Shown one piece after another: positions 16,133 through 23,613 of a stretch of 64,000 nt of DNA. The stretch comes from Gp6-AA40 sp035293405. Lineage in GTDB: Bacteria > Acidobacteriota > Vicinamibacteria > Vicinamibacterales > UBA2999. The notes beneath the pieces were generated by a model. It had not been told where the DNA came from. It worked only from the letters and a program-made list of their open reading frames with translations, and made no database searches. Positions within the stretch are counted from its first letter, which is position 1; each line of letters begins with the position of its first letter. Both the position numbers and the translations under genes were made by a program. The stretch lies in NCBI GenBank assembly GCA_035293405.1, contig DATDOE010000075.1, positions 232,301 to 296,300 of the forward strand. Reading direction: 5' to 3'.

Positions 16133-17466
16133 CGTTCATTACGAAAAAGCACCTGTCGCGCCGCACGTTCCTGCACGGGATGGGCGTGTCGATGGCGTTG
16201 CCGCTTCTCGACTCGATGATCCCGGCGCAGACCGCGTTGCGGATCACGGCGGCCACGCCGAAGAACCGCTTCGCGTGCATCTACGTACCGCACGGCGCGA
16301 CCATGGACAAATGGACGCCGGCGACAGAGGGCACGGGATTCACGTTCACCGAGATTCTGAAGCCGCTCGAGCCGTTTCGCGATCGCGTGAACATTGTCAG
16401 CGGCCTGGCCCATCCCTACGTCGCCGGCGCCGGCGGCGCCGACGTCTCGGCGGGAGCGAACCACACTCGTGCGGCGGCGGTGTTTCTGACCGGCTCGGTG
16501 CCGGAGAAGGGGCCCCAGGCCCATCTCGGTACGTCGGTCGATCAGGTCGCGGCGCAGCATATCGGACAGGACACGCCGCTGCCGTCCCTGGAGCTGAGCA
16601 TCGAAGAGTCCGTGCTCGCGTGCGAGGCGTCCTTCAGCTGCGCCTACCGGAACTCGATCTCATGGCAGTCGCCATCCTCGCCCCTGCCGATGGAGAACAA
16701 TCCGCGGCTGGTCTTCGAGAAGCTGTTCGGCACGGGCGGCACGGATGCCGAGCGTCGCGCACGCCGGCAGGAGTCGAGAAGCCTCCTTGACTCGGTGATG
16801 GGGCAGGTGGCGTCGCTCCAGAAGGACCTGCCGCCGGGCGACCGGCGCCGCCTCACGCAGTACCTCGATGACGTCCGCGAGATCGAGCGGCGGATTCAGC
16901 GAGCGGAGAAGACCGTTCCCGAGGATCTGACGCTGCCGGAGGTTCCGGCCGGCGTGCCGTCGACCTTTCAGGAGCATCTCAAGCTGCTGATGGACCTGCA
17001 GCTCATCGCGTTCCAGGCCGAGATCACCCGCGTGTCGACGCTGATGTTCGCACGCGAGCTGAGCGGCGCCGTGTTCCCGGAAACCAACATCCGCGACCCG
17101 TTTCACAACCTGTCGCATCACTCGAACGATCGCGCCAACATGGACCGCTTCGCGTTGTTGAACAACTACCACATGCAGAAGTTCGCGTATCTACTCGAGC
17201 GCATGAAGAGCACGCCTGATGGCGACGGCACGCTGCTCGACCACTCGGTGGTGTTGTACGGCAGCTCGCTCAGCGACGGGAACCAGCACAACTTCAGCCC
17301 GCTGCCGATCGTGCTCGCGGGCGGTGCGTCCGGTCAGTTGAAAGGCGGGCGGCACCTGCAGTTTCCAAAAGACACGCACATGTCGAACCTGCTGCTCGCT
17401 TTGCTCAATACCCTCGGGGTGCGCCTCGAGACGTTTGGCGACAGCACCGGCATGCTCGCGATCTAG
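16129..17466 (+). CDS. DUF1552 family protein with Tat signal
   Basis: The ATG overlaps the previous stop (ATGA). The N-terminus KKHLSRRTFLHGMGVSMALP is a twin-arginine export signal, so this 445-aa protein is expected to be folded, perhaps with a cofactor, before export. It is full length for the family, with FACIYVPHGATMDKWTPA near the start, GLAHP.., LEDSVLA-like ELSIEESVLACEA, FEKLFG, the conserved HHSNDRANM and LLDHSVVLYGSSLSDGN near the C-terminus. The HH pair and the late serine resemble the alkaline phosphatase/sulfatase-like fold that DUF1552/DUF1501 proteins are thought to share, but the activity is unknown. It is the third gene of the ankyrin-DUF1592-DUF1552 operon. Confidence 0.93.
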   Translation: MTFITKKHLSRRTFLHGMGVSMALPLLDSMIPAQTALRITAATPKNRFACIYVPHGATMDKWTPATEGTGFTFTEILKPLEPFRDRVNIVSGLAHPYVAGAGGADVSAGANHTRAAAVFLTGSVPEKGPQAHLGTSVDQVAAQHIGQDTPLPSLELSIEESVLACEASFSCAYRNSISWQSPSSPLPMENNPRLVFEKLFGTGGTDAERRARRQESRSLLDSVMGQVASLQKDLPPGDRRRLTQYLDDVREIERRIQRAEKTVPEDLTLPEVPAGVPSTFQEHLKLLMDLQLIAFQAEITRVSTLMFARELSGAVFPETNIRDPFHNLSHHSNDRANMDRFALLNNYHMQKFAYLLERMKSTPDGDGTLLDHSVVLYGSSLSDGNQHNFSPLPIVLAGGASGQLKGGRHLQFPKDTHMSNLLLALLNTLGVRLETFGDSTGMLAI

Positions 17467-17482
17467 CGCGCGGCCTCTCTGA

Positions 17483-18355
17483 CTAACGTCCCTGCACCGG
17501 CGGCGTGATCTCGCAGGCGCGCGGACTCCACTTCGACCCGTCCGGTTCGCGCTTGAAGTGCGTCGTGGTCATGAACGGTTGCTGCAGGTAGGTCGGATCG
17601 TCGACTATCGACGTGAGGATCAACCACGAGTCTCCGCCCGGCTCGTTGGTGCGGTCGTAGAACTCGGTCAGCACCGCCTGACCCGTATAGGGGATCCCGT
17701 TGCGGCGGAGATATCCCGGGCGCATGCTGGTCGTGACGACTTTCAGCGACCCGCTCAATTGCGGCCCCTGGTTCGCTCCTCCGCGTCCGCCACCGCCGCC
17801 GCCTCCACCACCGCCTCCGGTCGGCGCAAGCCCTTGCCCCTCCGGAACGGTTTCCCATGCGGCCGCCGACTGACCTTGCCACTGCGGAGCGCTGGCCGGT
17901 GCGGCCGTCGCGCCAAACCGGAAGAGGCGCACCTGCTCGCCGTTGTCGGTTTCGAGCTTCAAGGCGGTGTCGTCCTGCCAGGACACGCGCAACCGGATGG
18001 GCAGCCGCATCAGTCCCGCGGCGCCAAACGCTTTGCACTGTTCACCCGCGGCGGCGTCCTTGGCCGGGTCCCACGCGTTGGCGGATTTCTGGCCTTCATC
18101 ATTGAGCGGCACGCTGGCGAAGTCGCCCTTCGGCGGCGTCACCATCCGGAAGCGCCAGTCTTCGGTGACGACCGCGACCCAATTCCCCGTCAGGTCCACC
18201 GGCGCCACGCTTCGGGGCGTCCTCGGCGTCTGTCCGCGGGCGGGCTGTGGCGGCTGCTGCGCGGTCAGCGACACCGCAGGTGCGAGCCACAACACGGCGA
18301 CCGCCATCGCGGTCGCTGTCACAACGGCATCGACGAAACCGGAATGCCTCATCAT
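17483..18355 (-). CDS. Exported beta-rich protein, triad A third gene
   Basis: The 290-aa protein has a signal peptide (AVVTATAMAVAVLWLAPAVS, cleavage near TAQQP). The mature N-half contains DLTGNWVAVVTEDWRFRMVTP and PLNDEGQKSANAWDP. A pure glycine run (about 11 Gly) acts as a linker to the C-half, which holds VVTTSMRPGYLRRNGIPYTG, LTSIVDDPTYLQQPF and FKREPDGSKW. It is a clear paralog of 45683-46591 (VVTEDWHWRMVTPRKGDY, RRNGVPYSEGARLTEDYD). The C-half also resembles the 19416 product. It starts 4 nt after the stop of the MBL gene, so it belongs to the same operon. Function unknown. Confidence 0.85.
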   Translation of the reverse strand: MMRHSGFVDAVVTATAMAVAVLWLAPAVSLTAQQPPQPARGQTPRTPRSVAPVDLTGNWVAVVTEDWRFRMVTPPKGDFASVPLNDEGQKSANAWDPAKDAAAGEQCKAFGAAGLMRLPIRLRVSWQDDTALKLETDNGEQVRLFRFGATAAPASAPQWQGQSAAAWETVPEGQGLAPTGGGGGGGGGGGRGGANQGPQLSGSLKVVTTSMRPGYLRRNGIPYTGQAVLTEFYDRTNEPGGDSWLILTSIVDDPTYLQQPFMTTTHFKREPDGSKWSPRACEITPPVQGR

Positions 18356-18359
18356 CGTT

Positions 18360-19400
18360 CTACTTGCGTGCCGTGACCCCGCGATAGACCGCCTCGAGAA
18401 ACATGTCCGTGGTCCACGGCCCGGTCGTCGCGCCGTAGATGCCGTCGTATTCGAGCGAGGGCCGCGCGGCCCTGATCTGCGGCAAGGTCATGCCCTTCCT
18501 GGCCATCTCCTGGACGCGATCGCGAACGATGGTGACCATGTCGCGATAGTCCACCACGTCGGCCTCGTTGCAGATGCGTCCGTGGCCGGGAATGACTCGC
18601 GTGCCGCCCATCTGATTCCGTTCCGGCACCGTGATGTCGATGATGGTGTTCAGGGCATCAATCACACCCTGCACGCTGCCGCCGCGCGACGGGTCAATCA
18701 CCGGATAGCTCGTCGTGACGAACACATCGCCGGTGCTGAGCACGTCGGACGAGCGGAAGAAGACCATCACGTCGCCATCGGTGTGCGCGTTGGGCTGTGC
18801 CAGGAGCTGGATGGCCTCGCCGTTCGAGAAGAACTCCTTCTTCGGCGTGAAGAACGTCGACTCGGGCAGCGCATCGCCAGTGAGGGCAGGGACACCCGGA
18901 CGCGCCGTGCTCATCCGGTTGAAGGCGTTCTCGTGCGCCATCGTCATCACACCCGCGTTCGGGCCTCGCGGGTTGCCGCCGGTCACACCGCCCGGTCGCG
19001 GTCCCCGTGTTCCGCCATGCGCTTTGACGATCGCCCCGTTGCCGGCGATATGGTCGGCATCGTCATTGGTGTTGATCAGAAATCGCACCGGGCGCGACGT
19101 CAGCCGGGTGATGGCGGTCAGGATCTTCTCGCTCTGTCCCGTTGCTCCCGAGTCGACGATCAGCACGCCCTCGTCCCCGATCTGTGCGCTCACGTTGCCA
19201 CCGGCGCCGACAATCACGTGCACCTTGCCCTGCACGGGAAGCACCTCGACCCCGTCAACGACGATCGGCGGTGGCGGGGGAGTCAGCGGTACCACGGTGA
19301 CTGGCTGCTGCGCGTGCGGGTGGGGCGTGACGAGCGACAAGACGCCGGCGGACAAAAGCGCGACGAATGCGGTGCGGGGCCGGCTCGCGGTGCTCGTCAT
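18360..19400 (-). CDS. Exported metallo-beta-lactamase-fold protein with altered metal motif, triad A
   Basis: This 346-aa protein has an N-terminal signal peptide (AFVALLSAGVLSLVTPHPHA). The MBL fold is evident from GDEGVLIVDSGA, INTNDDADHIAGN, AHTDGDVMVFF, LSTGDVFVTTSYP and IPGHGR. The canonical HxHxDH is replaced by NTNDDADH (N110-H117): the first two histidines are Asn112 and Asp114, while Asp116 and His117, the later His (AHTDGD), Asp (TGDVF) and His (PGHGR) remain. One metal site is therefore probably altered. The MBL part of the 43717 fusion protein is homologous throughout and carries a similar substitution. The gene lies between two exported-protein genes in one operon. The substrate is unknown. 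Confidence 0.9.
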   Translation of the reverse strand: MTSTASRPRTAFVALLSAGVLSLVTPHPHAQQPVTVVPLTPPPPPIVVDGVEVLPVQGKVHVIVGAGGNVSAQIGDEGVLIVDSGATGQSEKILTAITRLTSRPVRFLINTNDDADHIAGNGAIVKAHGGTRGPRPGGVTGGNPRGPNAGVMTMAHENAFNRMSTARPGVPALTGDALPESTFFTPKKEFFSNGEAIQLLAQPNAHTDGDVMVFFRSSDVLSTGDVFVTTSYPVIDPSRGGSVQGVIDALNTIIDITVPERNQMGGTRVIPGHGRICNEADVVDYRDMVTIVRDRVQEMARKGMTLPQIRAARPSLEYDGIYGATTGPWTTDMFLEAVYRGVTARK

Positions 19401-19415
19401 GGATGTCCTTGATCG

Positions 19416-20282
19416 CTACCGCGAGGGAGCGCTCGGAACGGGTGACGCGAGCATCTCCCTGATCTTCAGCTCGTACTCCGGATAGAGGGTCTGCTTTCCG
19501 CCCTGCGTGCCTTCAAACGGGAGGCCGTGCTTCTTGGCGTAACCGTCCTGACGGGTGCCGAACGGGTAGTGGGGTACGTACCCGGCCGGGTGTCCGGCCA
19601 CTTCGTCGACGATTTCAAACAGCCAGCGTTGATCGACGTTGATGTTCGAGCTGCGGACCCACTGCGACGTGCGCACGAACGGCTCCTCGAGGTAGACCGG
19701 GTCGGTGACGATCGTGACCAGGGTCAGCCAGTCGCCGTGGCGGATGAAGTGCTCGGTCATCGTCGACTTGGTGCTCGCCGGGACGCCGTTGCGCTGAATC
19801 ACGCCGTACTTCATGTGCGTCGTCGCGATCGTCAGCTGATTGCCCTCCACCTTACCTGTGGAGAACCCTTCCCAGAGGTACTCGGCGTTCGGCGACGGGT
19901 GCGGACGTCCATCCATCCAGATGATGCGATCGTTACGGCCGAACACACCCTCGAGGGTGTAGGCGATGAGCTCGTGCGTGACCGGATCGACGCGTTTGAT
20001 GATGCGCATGTTGGGGCCGGGTCCCCGCATGAAATACATCCCGGGGTGCGGCTGCGCCATGCGTTCAGGGAGCGACAGGATGGAGGCGTCCCAGTGCGAT
20101 GCTTTCTGCCGCGCGGCGTCGTTGATTGGCAGGCCGCTGTAGTCGCCGAGCTCAGCGCCGGGACCGCGATGCGGCTGGTCTTCATGCACCCGTGCGGCCC
20201 ACTCGCCCGAGATGTCGACCTGCTGGGCAAACGCCGGCCTGGCGAAGAGGCTCACGAGCAGCAAAATCAGGGCTTTAGGCAT
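19416..20282 (-). CDS. Exported beta-rich protein, triad A first gene
   Basis: I chose the ATG at 20282 because MPKALILLLVSLFARPAFAQ is a compact signal peptide; a GTG at 20297 would only add MTPRR. The mature 288-aa-range protein has DISGEWAARVHEDQPHRGPG, WMDGRPHPSPNAEYLWEGFS, GKVEGNQLTIATTHMKYG, VIQRNGVPASTKSTMTEHF and VTDPVYLEEPFVRTSQW. It is paralogous to 46576-47433 (DITGEWAPLFHEDQPDRVPG, WLRRNGVPQS, DPVYLTEPIVRSRNF). The following MBL gene starts 15 nt downstream. No catalytic motif is evident; a beta-barrel or lipocalin-like fold is possible. Confidence 0.85.
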   Translation of the reverse strand: MPKALILLLVSLFARPAFAQQVDISGEWAARVHEDQPHRGPGAELGDYSGLPINDAARQKASHWDASILSLPERMAQPHPGMYFMRGPGPNMRIIKRVDPVTHELIAYTLEGVFGRNDRIIWMDGRPHPSPNAEYLWEGFSTGKVEGNQLTIATTHMKYGVIQRNGVPASTKSTMTEHFIRHGDWLTLVTIVTDPVYLEEPFVRTSQWVRSSNINVDQRWLFEIVDEVAGHPAGYVPHYPFGTRQDGYAKKHGLPFEGTQGGKQTLYPEYELKIREMLASPVPSAPSR

Positions 20283-20515
20283 CCTACGGGGCGTCACTAT
20301 AAACCCGCCTTCTGGCTCACACATTTTGTAGCGTACCGGCGGGTTCGCTTCCTTTCCAGGCGATTTCGGGTATCTTTACACACTGATATTGCAGGCTTCC
20401 TGTTTTTTTTCGGCCGCCCTGATCATTTCGTCGGTTCGCTCGACTCGCTTGAAAGCCAGGGACCCGCTTCTAGGAACTGCGGGGAACAACCACGGCAAGT
20501 ACAGGAGGTACGGTA

Positions 20516-23500
20516 ATGCGGATACTCGGGAAGCTCAGCACCGTCGTCGGCGCGCTACTACTGCTCCTGCCCTCGATGGCTCTTGCACAAGCCTCGATTG
20601 GCGGCACGGTTCGAGATACGTCCGGCGCGGTGCTTCCTGGCGTGACCGTCGAAGCCGCCAGTCCGGTGCTGATCGAGAAAGTCCGAACGACGGTGACCGA
20701 AGGCAACGGCCGTTACCAGATCGTCGATCTCCGGCCCGGGGCGTACACAATTTCATTCACGCTCCCCGGGTTCAACACGGTGAAGCGGGAAGGCGTCCTG
20801 CTGAGCGGATCGGCGGCCACGTCGGTCGACGCCGAGTTGCGCGTCGGCGCGCTCGAGGAAACGATCACGGTGACCGGCGAGGCGCCCATCGTGGATACCA
20901 CGAGCACGATGAAGCAGCAGGTCCTGACCTCGGAAACCGTCAACGCCTTGCCGAGCGCGCGCAACTACTTCGGGCTCGCGCGCATGATTCCCGGTACGAC
21001 CGGTGGAGGCAACGACGTCGGCGGATCGCTCATCCAGGACGTGGGTCAGAGCGTGACCGTCCACGGGAGCAAGAACACGGACCAGCGCGTGACGGTGAAT
21101 GGCGTCAACACGATGACCCTGCAGGCCGGCGGCAACATCGGTGGGCAGACGCCGGACGTCGGGTCGGCGGCCGAAGTCACGGTTGACACCACGTCGCTGT
21201 CGGCTGACTTGCCGACCGGCGGCGTGCGGATCAATTTCGTCCCGCGCGACGGCGGCAACCGGTTCTCCAACTCCACGTTCTTCACGTTCACGAACGAGAG
21301 CCTGCAGGGCGACAACTTCTCGGATGCGCTGAAGACCGCCGGACTCGGCACGCCGAACAAGATCGTCAACAACATTGACCTCAACGAGTCGGTCGGCGGG
21401 CCGTTCAAGCGAGACAGGGTCTGGTTCTGGTTCTCGACGCGCATCAACACGGTCGAAAACGAGGCGCCGGTGTTCTTCAACGCCAACGCGTTCAAGCCGA
21501 CCGAATGGCTCTACGTGGCAGACAGGGCCCAGCCGGGCCTCAACAAGGGCGACCAGTTCAACAACAGCATCCGCGTGACCTGGCAGGCGACGCCGCGGGT
21601 CAAGATTGCCGGCACCTACAAAGCCGACACGTGGTGCAACTGTCCGAACAACATCACCGCGACGATTGCCCCCGAGGCGGCCCGCGACCGGCGCTTCCCG
21701 CGCCTCCGCCAGGAGCACGCGGAAATCACTTCGCCGGTGACGAACCACCTGCTCTTCGAGGCGGTCGGCTTGCACCTCTTCGAGCGGTGGGGCAACATGC
21801 ACCTGCGCGCCTCGACCGGATCGATCACCGAGGAGCAGCAGGCGATCATGCCGCAGATGATCTCGGTGGTGGAGCAGAGCACGGGCCTCCGGTACCGGTC
21901 GCTGAACGTCTACAACAACACGCTGGTGCCGAGCTTCACCTACCGCGCCGCGGTGTCGTACGTCACCGGCACTCACGCCCTGAAGGTCGGCTTCAACAAC
22001 ATGTCGGGGTTCCTCGACGAGAACAACTACACGCTGAACCCCCTCGAGTACCGGTTCAACAATGGCGTGCCGAACCTGATCTCCGAGCGGGCCCTGGTCC
22101 GGTCGAAGACGAACCTCGATCGCGATATGGGGCTCTTCGTCCAGGACCGCATATCGATCAACAAGCTCACGATCAACCTGGCGGGGCGGTTCGACAACTT
22201 CAAGACCAGCTTCCCGGAACAGGTCGTCGGCCCATCGGCGCTGGCACCGAACCGGAACATCACATTCCCGGCCGCCGACAATATCAACTGGAAGGATTTC
22301 ACCTACCGGAGCGGGTTGGCCTACGACATCTTCGGCACCGGCAAGACGGCCTTCAAGGTGGCGTTCAACAAGTATCTTCTCGGCCAGACGTTGAACGGCC
22401 TCGGTCGCGATCCGAACCCGACGCTCGCGATGTCGACGCTCGCGACCCGGACCTGGGACGACCGTAACGGGCTCGGGATCAACGGCGACTACATCCCGCA
22501 GTGCAATCTGGTGAGCCTGCAGGCGAACGGGGAGTGCGGCCCGATGAGCCCGCAGCTCTTCGGCACCGCGATTCAAGGCGACAAGTTCGACCCCGATCTC
22601 ATCGGCGGCTGGAACCACCGGCAGACGAACTGGGAGCTCACGACGTCGGTGCAGCACGAACTGGTGCGCGGCGTCGCCATCGACATCGGCTACTTCCGCC
22701 GGGTCTGGGCGAACTTCCGCGTCACCGACAACCTGGCGCTGGCACCGGAGGACTTCACCAGGTTCAGCATGGTGGTGCCGACCGACTCGCGGCTGTCGAA
22801 CAGCGGTGAGACGGTCAGCGGTCTCTACAACGTGGTGCCCACGAAGTTCGGCCAGGTGAACAACCTGAACACGCTGTCCGACAAATACGGCAAGCAGATC
22901 GAGCACTGGAACGGCTTCGATGTCTCGGTGAACGCGCGGCTGAGGAATGGTCTGACACTGCAGGCCGGAGTCAGCAGTGGCAAGACGGTCGAGGACAACT
23001 GCGAAGTCGTCGCGAAGCTCCCGGAGATGAACACGATTGCCGCCATCGGCGGCAACTCGCTGCCGGCGGGCATTCGGCCGGAGCAGTTCTGCCACCGCGA
23101 AGAGCCGATGCTGACGCAGTTCAAAACCTACGGTGTGTATATCATCCCGAAGATCGACGTGCAGATCTCCGGGACGTTCCGGAGCATCCCGGGCACGGCC
23201 ATCAACGCCGGCTTCACCGCCACACAGGCGTACATCGCGGCCAACTCCACGCTCGGGCGCCCGTTGTCGGGTGGCGCCGCGGCCAACCAGATCGTGCACC
23301 TGCTGCCGGTGAACCAGCAGTTCGTCGACCGCCGCCAGGAACTCGACATGCGTTTCGGGAAGGTGGTGCGGTTCGGCAATACCCGTTCGGTGATCAGTCT
23401 CGACCTCTTCAACCTGCTGAACGACGACGCGGTGATTACCAATAACCAGGCGTATGCGTCGTACCTGCGTCCGACTGAGATTCTGAACGCTCGGGTCGCG

Positions 23501-23527
23501 AAGATCAGCATGCAGTTCACCTTCTGA
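20516..23527 (+). CDS. TonB-dependent receptor with carboxypeptidase-regulatory-like domain
   Basis: A strong ribosome site AGGAGG (20503-20508) lies 7 nt before the ATG. The 1003-aa protein has a signal peptide (about 1-25, ending MALAQA), a carboxypeptidase regulatory-like beta-sandwich (about 26-105: GGTVRDTSGAVLPGVTVEA, GNGRYQIVDLRPGAYTISF), a plug domain (ETITVTGEAPIVDTTST onward, to about 230) and a long beta-barrel ending in phenylalanine (KISMQFTF), as outer membrane proteins do. This is the Oar-like/SusC-like type that is hugely expanded in Acidobacteriota; it should import a large or complexed substrate with energy from TonB. No cognate SusD or enzyme gene is adjacent, so the ligand cannot be predicted. 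The 233-nt upstream region includes a T8 run at 20403-20410. Confidence 0.93.
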   Translation: MRILGKLSTVVGALLLLLPSMALAQASIGGTVRDTSGAVLPGVTVEAASPVLIEKVRTTVTEGNGRYQIVDLRPGAYTISFTLPGFNTVKREGVLLSGSAATSVDAELRVGALEETITVTGEAPIVDTTSTMKQQVLTSETVNALPSARNYFGLARMIPGTTGGGNDVGGSLIQDVGQSVTVHGSKNTDQRVTVNGVNTMTLQAGGNIGGQTPDVGSAAEVTVDTTSLSADLPTGGVRINFVPRDGGNRFSNSTFFTFTNESLQGDNFSDALKTAGLGTPNKIVNNIDLNESVGGPFKRDRVWFWFSTRINTVENEAPVFFNANAFKPTEWLYVADRAQPGLNKGDQFNNSIRVTWQATPRVKIAGTYKADTWCNCPNNITATIAPEAARDRRFPRLRQEHAEITSPVTNHLLFEAVGLHLFERWGNMHLRASTGSITEEQQAIMPQMISVVEQSTGLRYRSLNVYNNTLVPSFTYRAAVSYVTGTHALKVGFNNMSGFLDENNYTLNPLEYRFNNGVPNLISERALVRSKTNLDRDMGLFVQDRISINKLTINLAGRFDNFKTSFPEQVVGPSALAPNRNITFPAADNINWKDFTYRSGLAYDIFGTGKTAFKVAFNKYLLGQTLNGLGRDPNPTLAMSTLATRTWDDRNGLGINGDYIPQCNLVSLQANGECGPMSPQLFGTAIQGDKFDPDLIGGWNHRQTNWELTTSVQHELVRGVAIDIGYFRRVWANFRVTDNLALAPEDFTRFSMVVPTDSRLSNSGETVSGLYNVVPTKFGQVNNLNTLSDKYGKQIEHWNGFDVSVNARLRNGLTLQAGVSSGKTVEDNCEVVAKLPEMNTIAAIGGNSLPAGIRPEQFCHREEPMLTQFKTYGVYIIPKIDVQISGTFRSIPGTAINAGFTATQAYIAANSTLGRPLSGGAAANQIVHLLPVNQQFVDRRQELDMRFGKVVRFGNTRSVISLDLFNLLNDDAVITNNQAYASYLRPTEILNARVAKISMQFTF

Positions 23528-23604
23528 TCCTGGGACTCGGGACTCGGGATTCGGGATTCGAATCCCGGGTCCCGGGTCGACGAATCCCGGATCCCGGATC
23601 CCGT
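23528..23604. repeat. Heptanucleotide array with inverted return, after the TonB-receptor stop
   Basis: GGGACTC, GGGACTC, GGGATTC, GGGATTC in tandem turn directly into GAATCCC, GGGTCCC and, after a GAC, GAATCCC, GGATCCC, GGATCCC. The array begins right after the stop codon and could fold into a long hairpin between two genes in the same direction. Confidence 0.75.
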
Positions 23605-23613
23605 CTCCGTCCC

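Noticed and set aside
20753..23299. An 848-codon open frame on the minus strand within the TonB-receptor gene
   Set aside because: It lies antisense to a gene with a clear ribosome site and domains; its product is Arg/Val/His-rich with no motif. High GC content produces such shadows.
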